From an uncultured Collinsella sp. (GTDB lineage: Bacteria > Actinomycetota > Coriobacteriia > Coriobacteriales > Coriobacteriaceae): 5,070 bases of DNA. Location of the stretch: contig UQZC01000122.1 of assembly GCA_900545505.1 (NCBI GenBank), positions 1-5,070 of the forward strand, read 5' to 3'. Of the stretch, positions 1-5,070 are shown one piece after another (position 1 is the stretch's first letter; every line of letters starts with the position of its first letter). Made by a program: the position numbers and the translations under genes. The notes below the pieces were generated by a model. That model did not search any database. It saw only the letters and a program-made list of their open reading frames with translations, and was not told where the DNA came from.

Positions 1-2
1 CC

Positions 3-1271
3 AAGGTCTGCATCGGTATGCTTGCCAGCCGCAAGCGCGTTGCCGCCCTGCTCGACCTGGACGAGGAGCACCTGGGCCTCGAGATCGGCAAGCGCTTCGA
101 GAACCTGATCGCCCCCGAGCAGATCGCCGAGGGCAAGCACGTCGACTGCCAGGAGGTCGTGTACAAGGCGACCGACGAGGGCTTTGACCTGCGCAAGATC
201 GTTCCCGCTCCCACCAACACGCCCGTTGACGGCGGCCCCTACATCACCATGGGCCTCGCCTATGGCACGAGCCCCGATGGCACCCAGTCCGACGTAACCA
301 TCCACCGCTTCTCCTGCGTCGACAAGGACAAGCTCGCCATGTGGATCACCCCGGGCAGCCGTCACCTGGGTGCGTTCTTTGACGAGTACTGCCAGCGCGG
401 CGAGGATATGCCCATCTCCATCTCCATCGGCCTGGACCCCGCCGTGTACATGTGCTGCGGCTTCGAGGCTCCCACCACGCCGCTCGGCTTCAACGAGCTG
501 CAGATCGCCGGCGCCCTGCGCGGCCGCGCCGTCGAGCTTGCCGACTGCGTCACCGTTCCGCAGAAGTGCATTGCCAATGCCGAGTACGTGCTCGAGGGCT
601 ACCTCATGCACGACGAGACCATCAACGAGGATGTCAACGGCCACGGCTACGCCATGCCCGAGTTCCCCGGCTACACCGGTGGCGCCAAGGTCTGCCCGGT
701 GATCAAGATCACCGCCGTCACCACGCGCGTCAACCCCATTATGGAGAGCTGCATCGGCCCTTCGCACGAGCACGTGTCCATGGCCGGTATCCCCACCGAG
801 GCCTCCATCTACAAGATGGTCGAGACCGCTATCCCGGGCCGCCTGCTCAACGTTCACGCCGCTCCCTGCGGTGGCGGCAAGTTCGTTGCCATCATGCAGT
901 TCAAGAAGTCGAGCAAAAATGACGAGGGCCGTCAGCGCAACGCCGCCATGCTCGCCTTCTCGGCGTTCTCCGAGCTCAAGCACGTCATCCTTGTCGACGA
1001 GGATGTCGACATCTTCGATATGAGCGACGTGATGTGGGCCATGACCACGCGCTTCCAGGCCGACGTGGACCTCATCACCATCCCCGGTTGCCACTGCCAC
1101 GTGCTCGATCCGTCCAACGACCCCGCGTTCGATCCTTCGATCCGCGAGCACGGTATCGCCTGCAAGGCCATCTTCGACTGCACGGTTCCGTTTAACCTCA
1201 AGAAGAACTTCATCCGCTCGCAGTTCATGGAGATCGACAAGGACAAGTGGGCCGCCGAGCTCGCCTTCTAG
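3..1271 (+). CDS. UbiD-family prenylated-FMN-dependent decarboxylase, 5'-truncated by the window edge
   Basis: This is the 3' part of a UbiD-family enzyme, a cytoplasmic (de)carboxylase of aromatic or hydroxyaromatic acids that uses prenylated FMN plus a metal ion. The frame is open to the window edge: the codons before the ATG at 18 read KVCIG and continue the family block IGMLASRKRVA, so 18 is not the true start. About 420 residues are visible; full-length members have about 475-500, so roughly 55-70 N-terminal residues lie upstream. Counting from the ATG at 18, visible landmarks are DGGPYIT (71-77), the cofactor-region block TIHRF (95-99), the Glu of VLEG (193), the Glu of PEFPGYTGG (215) and VDEDVDIFDMSDVMWA (326-341). 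The spacing between the two Glu motifs and the YAMPEFPGYTG form differ from the GPFGEFTG form of BsdC-type members and recall gallate-decarboxylase-like LpdC proteins; this is from memory, so the substrate is unproven. Tandem stops TAG-TAA end the gene, and ubiX follows after 33 bases. Confidence 0.93.
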   Translation, partial: KVCIGMLASRKRVAALLDLDEEHLGLEIGKRFENLIAPEQIAEGKHVDCQEVVYKATDEGFDLRKIVPAPTNTPVDGGPYITMGLAYGTSPDGTQSDVTIHRFSCVDKDKLAMWITPGSRHLGAFFDEYCQRGEDMPISISIGLDPAVYMCCGFEAPTTPLGFNELQIAGALRGRAVELADCVTVPQKCIANAEYVLEGYLMHDETINEDVNGHGYAMPEFPGYTGGAKVCPVIKITAVTTRVNPIMESCIGPSHEHVSMAGIPTEASIYKMVETAIPGRLLNVHAAPCGGGKFVAIMQFKKSSKNDEGRQRNAAMLAFSAFSELKHVILVDEDVDIFDMSDVMWAMTTRFQADVDLITIPGCHCHVLDPSNDPAFDPSIREHGIACKAIFDCTVPFNLKKNFIRSQFMEIDKDKWAAELAF

Positions 1272-1304
1272 TAAGTAGCCCTACCAAGTAGTTAAGGAGT
1301 TGTC

Positions 1305-1882
1305 ATGCCTGAGTCTTCTGTTCGTCCCCGTCGCATTGTCGTTGGCGTGTCTGGCGCCAGCGGTGCGGCACTGGGCCTTGAATGCCTCAAATGCCTGCGC
1401 CAGGCCGGCGCTGAGTCGGCGCTTGTCGTCACGCGCGGGGGAGAGATCACCATCGAGCAGGAGCTCGGCATGACGCTCGACGAGTTTGCGTGCTATGCCG
1501 ATGTGGTCTACGACAACAAGAACATTGGCGCTGCCATCGCAAGCGGCACCTATCCGGTCGACGGCATGATCGTGGCTCCCTGCTCCATGAGACACGCCAA
1601 GCGATGCCGAGCGGCGACAGCGAAAGCGTGTTGCTGCGTGCGGCCGATGTGCAGATGAAAGAGCAGCGCCGCCTGGTGCTTATGGTGCGCGAGACGCCCT
1701 TCAGTGCGATCCATGTCGACAACATGGCACGCCTGGCGCGCGTGCCGGGTGTCATGCTCATGCCGCCCATGCTCACGTTTTACAACGGCCCCGCCACGCT
1801 CGATGAGGCGGTGCATCACATCGCCGCCAAGGCACTCGAGGCCGTCGGCGTGTCGTGCGCCAACTATAAGCGCTGGTCATAG
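1305..1882 (+). pseudogene. ubiX: UbiX/Pad1-type flavin prenyltransferase, broken by a single-base frameshift
   Basis: UbiX transfers a dimethylallyl group to FMN to make prenylated FMN, the cofactor of UbiD enzymes. The ATG at 1305 follows AAGGAG (1294-1299) with 5-base spacing. The first part reads IVVGVSGASGAALG (residues 11-24, Rossmann-like flavin site) through ASGTYPVDGMIVAPCSM (79-95). There the family match stops, and the frame ends at a TGA at 1656-1658. The match resumes in another frame from about 1604: MPSGDSESVLLRAADVQMKE, then RRLVLMVRETP, MPPMLTFYNGP and a C-terminal YKRWS, ending at TAG 1880-1882. Adding one A after the ATG at 1587 gives SMKTRQAMPSGDS, close to the family SMKTLA..SG, and yields about 192 residues, a normal length. 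The Arg, Lys, Arg-Glu and Tyr of the prenyl-phosphate site are all present in the second part; the usual late Arg appears to be Lys (AAKALE). No slippery heptamer for programmed shifting is seen. Either a recent inactivation or a base-calling error. Confidence 0.9.
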
Positions 1883-1914
1883 GCATCTTTAGGGTAGGAT
1901 ACGAGTAGTGTTTG

Positions 1915-1945
1915 AGCCCGCTGCCCCTGTGGGCGGCGGGCTTTT
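1915..1945 (+). terminator. Intrinsic terminator after ubiX
   Basis: Arms AGCCCGCTGCCC (1915-1926) and GGGCGGCGGGCT (1931-1942) pair over 12 bp with one T-G wobble around a CTGT loop, followed by TTTT at 1942-1945. It lies 33 bases after the ubiX stop, so it should end the ubiD-ubiX transcript. It also ends only 19 bases before the ribosome binding site of the regulator gene, leaving almost no room for a separate promoter downstream of it. Confidence 0.85.
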
Positions 1946-1964
1946 CGTGTCAAAGGGTGTGTCG

Positions 1965-1970
1965 GGAGGA
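1965..1970 (+). promoter_or_regulatory. Ribosome binding site of the merR gene
   Basis: GGAGGA lies 3 bases before the ATG at 1974. The spacing is short but usable. It decides against the GTG at 1908, whose reading would translate straight through the terminator hairpin, and against the ATG at 1986, which is 15 bases away. Confidence 0.6.
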
Positions 1971-1973
1971 CCT

Positions 1974-2840
1974 ATGCAGACGGGTATGTATGCGATTAGC
2001 GAGATGGCGAGCTTGTTTAACGTTTCGCGCCAAACGCTCATCTACTACGACAAGATCGGTCTGTTTAAACCCGCCGTGGTTAACGAAAAAGGCTACCGTT
2101 TCTATTCGCCCACGCAGATCCCGCTCATGCGTCTGATCTGCATGCTGCGCGACTTGGGACTGGAACTCGATGAGATCGATCGCCTGACCTCGACGTTCGA
2201 CATTGGAGAGATGACCGATCACCTGCGCTCGCGGGTGCAGGCGCTCGACGAGCAGATTGCCGGGCTCAAAGCCGAGCGCGCGAGCGTGCAGGAGCGGCTG
2301 AGTTTTTACGACGAGGCGGTCTATTGGCGCGAGCGCGAGGGCAAACCGGAGCTCAAGCAATTCGAGCGCCGCTACGTGGTCTTTGAGGAGTTCCCGAGCG
2401 ATATCGAGCGTGGCCGCTCGATGCTGCACCCCACGCTCATGCGGGCGATTCTGCGCATGCGTGCGCTCACGGGCACACGCCCCATGCGCGGTTGGGGCGC
2501 CATGCTGCGTTGCGAGGCGCTGCATTCCGACGACCCCATCGCCGGTGCCGGTTCCTTTGCCGTGTTGCCGCGTGGTGCCGAGGAAATACTGCCGAGCGAT
2601 CCTGCCGAGCTGGCGGAGATTGGCGTCGAGGTGCTGCCCGAGGGCACGTACCTGTGCATGAGTCGCTGGGGCATGCCGTACGAGCCCGAGGGTATCCGCG
2701 CCATCGTGGCCTGCATGGACAGGCACGCGCTCCAGCCCATCGGCAATGCTTTCGATTTTTGCTACCTGGACACCACGAGCTACGACGAGTCTCACCAAGA
2801 GGACTTCTGCTGTATCCAAATCCCCGTCGCCCTCAAATAA
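1974..2840 (+). CDS. MerR-family transcriptional regulator with GyrI/BmrR-like effector-binding domain
   Basis: A 288-residue DNA-binding regulator. Residues 5-46 are a typical MerR winged helix-turn-helix: MYAISEMASLFNVSRQTLIY, then YYDKIGLFKP and GYRFYS. The dimerisation part follows (MRLICMLRDLGLELDEI), then a probable antiparallel coiled coil at about 83-113, rich in Arg, Glu, Gln and Leu. Residues about 127-288 form a C-terminal ligand-binding domain of the GyrI/BmrR kind, recognisable from RRYVVFEEFP, from LPEGTYLCMSRWG (about 221-233), from IGNAFDFCYLD, and from the closing IQIPV strand. It lacks the metal-binding cysteine pattern of MerR, CueR and ZntR, so small organic ligands are the likelier signal. 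It sits directly downstream of the decarboxylase pair, so it could sense an aromatic substrate, but that is inference from position. It is separated from ubiX by a terminator. The start at 1974 is chosen on the ribosome binding site and on where the family domain begins. Confidence 0.9.
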   Translation: MQTGMYAISEMASLFNVSRQTLIYYDKIGLFKPAVVNEKGYRFYSPTQIPLMRLICMLRDLGLELDEIDRLTSTFDIGEMTDHLRSRVQALDEQIAGLKAERASVQERLSFYDEAVYWREREGKPELKQFERRYVVFEEFPSDIERGRSMLHPTLMRAILRMRALTGTRPMRGWGAMLRCEALHSDDPIAGAGSFAVLPRGAEEILPSDPAELAEIGVEVLPEGTYLCMSRWGMPYEPEGIRAIVACMDRHALQPIGNAFDFCYLDTTSYDESHQEDFCCIQIPVALK

Positions 2841-2841
2841 C

Positions 2842-2904
2842 TTGCGGTGAAATAGTCCCTAAATAGCTCGAGTGGGCGTGCAAACAGGAACTATTCCACC
2901 GCAA
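2842..2904. repeat. Imperfect 19-bp inverted repeat right after the merR stop
   Basis: TTGCGGTGAAATAGTCCCT (2842-2860) pairs with AGGAACTATTCCACCGCAA (2886-2904): 17 of 19 positions match, with A-C at 2850/2896 and C-A at 2857/2889, around a 25-base centre. It begins one base after the TAA. There is no T-tract, so it is not a standard intrinsic terminator, though the folded RNA could still protect or end the merR transcript. The form resembles an intergenic palindromic (REP- or MITE-like) repeat. Copy number cannot be judged from one window. Confidence 0.7.
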
Positions 2905-2911
2905 CTTCGAT

Positions 2912-2938
2912 GTGACAAAGGAACAGTCCCTTTGTCAC
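2912..2938. repeat. REP-like palindrome with perfect 10-bp arms
   Basis: GTGACAAAGG (2912-2921) and CCTTTGTCAC (2929-2938) are exact inverted copies around the 7-base loop AACAGTC. It lies 7 bases after the preceding inverted repeat and has no T-tract. Palindromes of this look (a short stem with AGTCCCTTTGTCAC) resemble the extragenic repeats linked to REP-associated tyrosine transposases; that comparison is from memory. No such transposase is in the window. It could be a repeat, a transcript end or both. Confidence 0.65.
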
Positions 2939-3002
2939 GTTCCATGCGAGCTCCAGCGCCGTCTGGGGGTATAAGGCTAGCAAGTGTTTGTCTGCGAGGC
3001 CA

Positions 3003-3008
3003 AGGGGG
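3003..3008 (+). promoter_or_regulatory. Probable ribosome binding site for the membrane protein gene
   Basis: AGGGGG lies 8 bases before the ATG at 3017. A competing GTG at 2984 in the same frame has only AAGG (2973-2976) before it, and a TATAAG resembling a -10 box sits just upstream at 2970-2975, which would place transcription start close to that GTG. The ATG is therefore preferred, without certainty. Confidence 0.4.
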
Positions 3009-3016
3009 CGCCCCGT

Positions 3017-3883
3017 ATGGATATTGATAACTTTGAATGGTGGTATAGCGAGGGCGAGGCTCCGGACGAGGAGTGGGACGAGCCCACGCCGCGTGACGTG
3101 TCGAGCGACGAGGACGGGATCGGCAACGACGTCGCCGCCGACTCGGACGCTGCCTCCGACCCCGTCGAGCCCCTGACCTTCGAACAAGCCTGGGCCCAGG
3201 CCGAGGCAGACGAGGCCAAGGACGCTACGGCCACGCTCGGCGAGCCAGCCGACATGTCGATCTCGCCGGCAAAGACCCCGCAGCCGCGCCACACTATCGA
3301 TCCCGACAGCACGGCATCCTTCAGCATTCTCGACGTGCCCTCGCAGGGTGCCCAGGCGCCCGCGCCCACACGCCGCCCCAATCTGTCTCGCGAGGAAGAT
3401 GCAGGACGTCGCTCGCCGCTCGGCCCCATCCTTATCGCCTTTATGGCCGGCGTTATCGCATGCTCGGTAATTGGAAACGTCTGGAGCCCTGTCGAGCAGC
3501 AGCGAAAAGACGCCGCCAAGGTCGAGATGTCTGTCGAGCAATCGCTCGGCCGCACGCGCTCGGTACATGTGTCGGTCGAGGTCAAGGATGGCGCGACGTG
3601 GGACACCGCGCGCGGCGACAGCCAAATGCTCATCCACATCGTGGGGCGCACGCTCAAAGGGCAGACGATTGACGAGTATCAATACGTCAATTCCGCTGGT
3701 GACGGCATCGAACTTAAGCCCGGCGACTACGAGCTCACCGTCGATGAACCGCCCGTCGCCACCGACGGCACGCGCTTCCGTGCCTCAAAGCGCATGGTTC
3801 CCGTGAGCTTTAACTCGCAGGCGCCCGATACGGTCGACACCACGCCACAGGGCGGGTTCGACCTTTACGTGGATACACAGTAG
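3017..3883 (+). CDS. Acidic single-pass membrane protein of unknown function
   Basis: I do not recognise this protein. With the ATG at 3017 it has 288 residues in three parts. Residues 1 to about 95 are strongly acidic and of low complexity, with many Asp, Glu, Ala and Pro and an early FEWWYSEGE. Residues about 96-135 are Pro-rich and turn basic just before the membrane (TRRPNLSREEDAGRRSPLG). Residues 137-156 (PILIAFMAGVIACSVIGNVW) are one hydrophobic transmembrane segment. The remaining 130 or so residues are polar, with a probable beta-sandwich character (MLIHIVGRTL, IELKPGDYELTVDEP, RMVPVSFN, GGFDLYVDT). The basic flank predicts N-terminus inside and C-terminal domain outside. There is no cleavable signal peptide, lipobox, sortase motif or cysteine pair in the outer part. 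It has its own spacing from both neighbours, so it is probably transcribed alone. A surface or envelope role is a guess from topology only. An upstream GTG at 2984 would add 11 residues. Confidence 0.8.
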   Translation: MDIDNFEWWYSEGEAPDEEWDEPTPRDVSSDEDGIGNDVAADSDAASDPVEPLTFEQAWAQAEADEAKDATATLGEPADMSISPAKTPQPRHTIDPDSTASFSILDVPSQGAQAPAPTRRPNLSREEDAGRRSPLGPILIAFMAGVIACSVIGNVWSPVEQQRKDAAKVEMSVEQSLGRTRSVHVSVEVKDGATWDTARGDSQMLIHIVGRTLKGQTIDEYQYVNSAGDGIELKPGDYELTVDEPPVATDGTRFRASKRMVPVSFNSQAPDTVDTTPQGGFDLYVDTQ

Positions 3884-3953
3884 GCGCTCGCCGCTCATTC
3901 CTCTATGGCTACTCAATAATCGCCTGCCGTCCCGTCCCGCCGCCAAGAGTGGG

Positions 3954-3976
3954 ACAATAGCCCTCGACACTATTGT
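3954..3976. promoter_or_regulatory. Short inverted repeat upstream of the epimerase gene, possible operator or leader hairpin
   Basis: ACAATAG (3954-3960) and CTATTGT (3970-3976) are exact inverted copies separated by 9 bases, ending 8 bases before the GGAGGA of the next gene. An AATAAT resembling a -10 box lies at 3915-3920, but no good -35 box is seen 16-18 bases before it. If transcription starts there, the repeat lies in the leader RNA. Short repeats of this size can arise by chance. Confidence 0.25.
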
Positions 3977-3984
3977 TTACTTTT

Positions 3985-3990
3985 GGAGGA
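3985..3990 (+). promoter_or_regulatory. Ribosome binding site of the epimerase gene
   Basis: GGAGGA lies 6 bases before the ATG at 3997. It sets that start over the in-frame TTG at 3973, whose reading would begin upstream of this site. Confidence 0.8.
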
Positions 3991-3996
3991 AGTAGC

Positions 3997-4890
3997 ATGT
4001 CTACCGTCACTACCATCAAGCGCGGCGGCCTCACCGCGGCCATCGATTCCATGGGCGCCCAGCTCACGAGCCTTGCCCTCAACGGCAACGAGTATCTGTG
4101 GCAGGGCGACCCCGCCTTTTGGGGCAAGCATGCGCCCATCCTGTTCCCCATTGTGGGCTCGCTGCGCAACAACACGGCAACGTCTGCGGCCGGCACCTGC
4201 GAGATGCCGCGCCACGGACTCGCGCGCATTGTCGAGCACAAGCTGGTCGAGGTTTCGGAGGACGGCTCCTCGGTAACGTACGAGATCACCGACACGCCCG
4301 AGTCGCTCAAGGCGTTCCCGTTCCACTTTAAGCTCAACATGACCTATGCCCTGACTGGTGACGCCACACTTACCCAGACCTTTGCCGTCACCAATACTGG
4401 CGACGTGGACCTGCCGTTCTCGGTGGGCGGCCACCCCGCGTTTAACGTACCCGCCCCCGGTGCCGAGGACGAGACGTTCGAGGACTACGAGCTGGCATTT
4501 ACCGAGGCTTGGACCAACGAGGCCCCCATCATCACGCCCGATGGCCTCATGACGTTCGAGGGTAGCTACAAGGCTCCCGATAACTCGGACGTGCTGCCCA
4601 TCACGCACCGCAGCTTCGATAACGATGCCATCATGTTCACCGATACCCCGGGCTCCACGCTCACACTGCGCGGCCGCAAGTCGGGCCACGGCGTCAAGAT
4701 CGACTTTGAGGGCTTTAAGTACATCGGCGTGTGGTCTGCCGCCAACGACGCTCCGTTTGTGGCGCTCGAGCCCTGGACCGGTCACACCACCATGGACACC
4801 GAGGACGACGTCTTTGAACACAAGGTCAACACCATTACGCTGGCGCCGGGCGAGACGGATGTTCGCAGCTTTAGCGTCACTTTGCTCTAG
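3997..4890 (+). CDS. Aldose 1-epimerase family protein, LacX type
   Basis: A 297-residue cytoplasmic protein of the galactose mutarotase-like fold. Family members interconvert alpha and beta anomers of aldoses; those of the LacX type are less well defined and some act on sugar phosphates or other sugars, so the substrate is open. Motifs in order: GAQLTSLALNGNEYLWQGD and WGKHAPILFPIVGSL near the N-terminus; MPRHGLAR with the first catalytic-type His at 73; FSVGGHPAFNVP with the second His at 146; FVALEPWTGHT with the candidate catalytic-base Glu at 258. All key residues are present and the length fits the family, so the gene looks intact. No signal peptide is present. It stands alone: 113 bases separate it from the membrane protein gene, and hairpins follow it. 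No sugar transporter or kinase is beside it to suggest a pathway. A general aldose 1-epimerase (galM) is the alternative reading, but the short LacX-like form fits better. Confidence 0.92.
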   Translation: MSTVTTIKRGGLTAAIDSMGAQLTSLALNGNEYLWQGDPAFWGKHAPILFPIVGSLRNNTATSAAGTCEMPRHGLARIVEHKLVEVSEDGSSVTYEITDTPESLKAFPFHFKLNMTYALTGDATLTQTFAVTNTGDVDLPFSVGGHPAFNVPAPGAEDETFEDYELAFTEAWTNEAPIITPDGLMTFEGSYKAPDNSDVLPITHRSFDNDAIMFTDTPGSTLTLRGRKSGHGVKIDFEGFKYIGVWSAANDAPFVALEPWTGHTTMDTEDDVFEHKVNTITLAPGETDVRSFSVTLL

Positions 4891-4894
4891 AGGT

Positions 4895-4918
4895 TCCGCC
4901 GTTCTGACGAACGGCGGA
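4895..4918 (+). terminator. GC-rich hairpin after the epimerase stop, possible terminator
   Basis: TCCGCCGTTC (4895-4904) and GAACGGCGGA (4909-4918) pair perfectly over 10 bp with a TGAC loop, starting 4 bases after the TAG. There is no T-tract behind it, so it may act as an RNA 3'-end protector or a weak terminator ahead of the stronger one at 4962. Confidence 0.5.
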
Positions 4919-4961
4919 CCGGTCGACGCTGCGCGCCGCCCAGGGCGACAATTTGTCATTC

Positions 4962-5003
4962 AAAAGGCAGGGCATGACCAGGAGGTCTATGTCTTGCCTT
5001 TTT
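4962..5003 (+). terminator. Intrinsic terminator downstream of the epimerase gene
   Basis: The arms 4962-4979 (AAAAGGCAGGGCATGACC) and 4984-5002 pair over 18 positions, including two G-T wobbles, with one bulged T at 4988 and the loop AGGA. The stem ends in TTTTT at 4999-5003. Because the left arm begins with AAAA, the mirror-image transcript would also have a short T-run, so it could work in both directions and serve a convergent gene beyond the window. Confidence 0.75.
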
Positions 5004-5070
5004 CATGCCTAGTCGTTGGGTGTTCCTATAGTTTTGTCAACCGTCGGGGCTACTCCCGGTAGGGCACCCG

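Noticed and set aside
18..20. ATG at 18 as the start of the decarboxylase
   Set aside because: The frame is open upstream, the family block continues across it, and the visible length is short by about 55-70 residues. It is an internal Met.
1581..1660. Programmed -1 frameshifting as an explanation for the split ubiX
   Set aside because: No X-XXY-YYZ slippery heptamer and no clear downstream structure at the break; UbiX is not known to use frameshifting.
1908..1973. GTG at 1908 as start of the MerR protein, adding 22 residues
   Set aside because: The extra codons are the terminator hairpin itself, and a good ribosome binding site precedes the ATG at 1974. MerR proteins begin right at the helix-turn-helix.
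1950..2819. Long open frame on the - strand opposite merR (289 codons)
   Set aside because: A high-GC shadow: the + strand frame has clear MerR and effector-domain motifs, and the - strand product is low-complexity with no recognisable family.
2891..3682. Long open frames on the - strand opposite the membrane protein gene
   Set aside because: They start inside the palindromic repeat, have no ribosome binding site and read as biased composition. The + strand frame has a sensible membrane topology.
4947..4957. GACAATTTGTC palindrome as an operator
   Set aside because: Only 5 bp per arm, located downstream of the epimerase and just before a terminator; easily due to chance.
3970..4959. 329-codon open frame on the - strand opposite the epimerase
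   Set aside because: The + strand carries an intact epimerase with all catalytic residues; the opposite frame is a shadow and would begin within the downstream hairpin region.
5015..5040. Promoters near the end (TATAGT at 5027 on +, TTGACA on the - strand at about 5034-5039)
   Set aside because: Neither has a partner box at the right distance, so no promoter can be supported.
5042..5070. tRNA D-arm-like sequence GGTAGGGCACCCG at the window end
   Set aside because: The bases expected at tRNA positions 8-9 do not fit, only about three D-stem pairs form, and the rest of any tRNA would be outside the window.

Overview
The window is GC-rich (about 60%) bacterial DNA with tightly packed genes, all of the clear ones on the + strand. 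Codon use is dominated by GC-ending codons, and there are Shine-Dalgarno sites of the AGGAGG type. A non-quinone-type UbiD/UbiX decarboxylase pair, a BmrR-like MerR regulator and a palindromic repeat around GTGACAAAGG together suggest an anaerobic gut actinobacterium of the Coriobacteriia, perhaps close to Collinsella. That placement is an inference from style and gene content; no marker gene is present.

Layout. (1) 3-1271: the 3' part of a UbiD-family hydroxyarylic acid decarboxylase, with its N-terminus outside the window. (2) 1305-1882: ubiX, the flavin prenyltransferase that makes the prenylated FMN cofactor UbiD enzymes need. Here it is split by a one-base frameshift near 1589-1591. (3) 1915-1945: a strong intrinsic terminator, immediately followed by (4) 1974-2840, a MerR-family regulator with a GyrI/BmrR-like effector domain. 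(5) 2842-2938: two different palindromic elements side by side. (6) 3017-3883: an acidic single-pass membrane protein of unknown function. (7) 3997-4890: a LacX-type aldose 1-epimerase-like protein. (8) 4895-5003: two hairpins downstream of it, the second a convincing intrinsic terminator. No gene is supported in 5004-5070.

How they work together. UbiX prenylates FMN, and UbiD uses the product for reversible decarboxylation of an aromatic acid, so the first two genes form a functional unit. The MerR protein next to them is a plausible sensor of an aromatic or lipophilic ligand, but a link to the decarboxylase is inferred from position only. The membrane protein and the epimerase look like independent housekeeping or lineage-specific genes.

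Most notable points: the ubiX frameshift, which if real would remove the local cofactor supply for the adjacent decarboxylase; the terminator lying almost against the merR ribosome binding site; and the pair of palindromic repeats. I see no convincing new multi-gene system.
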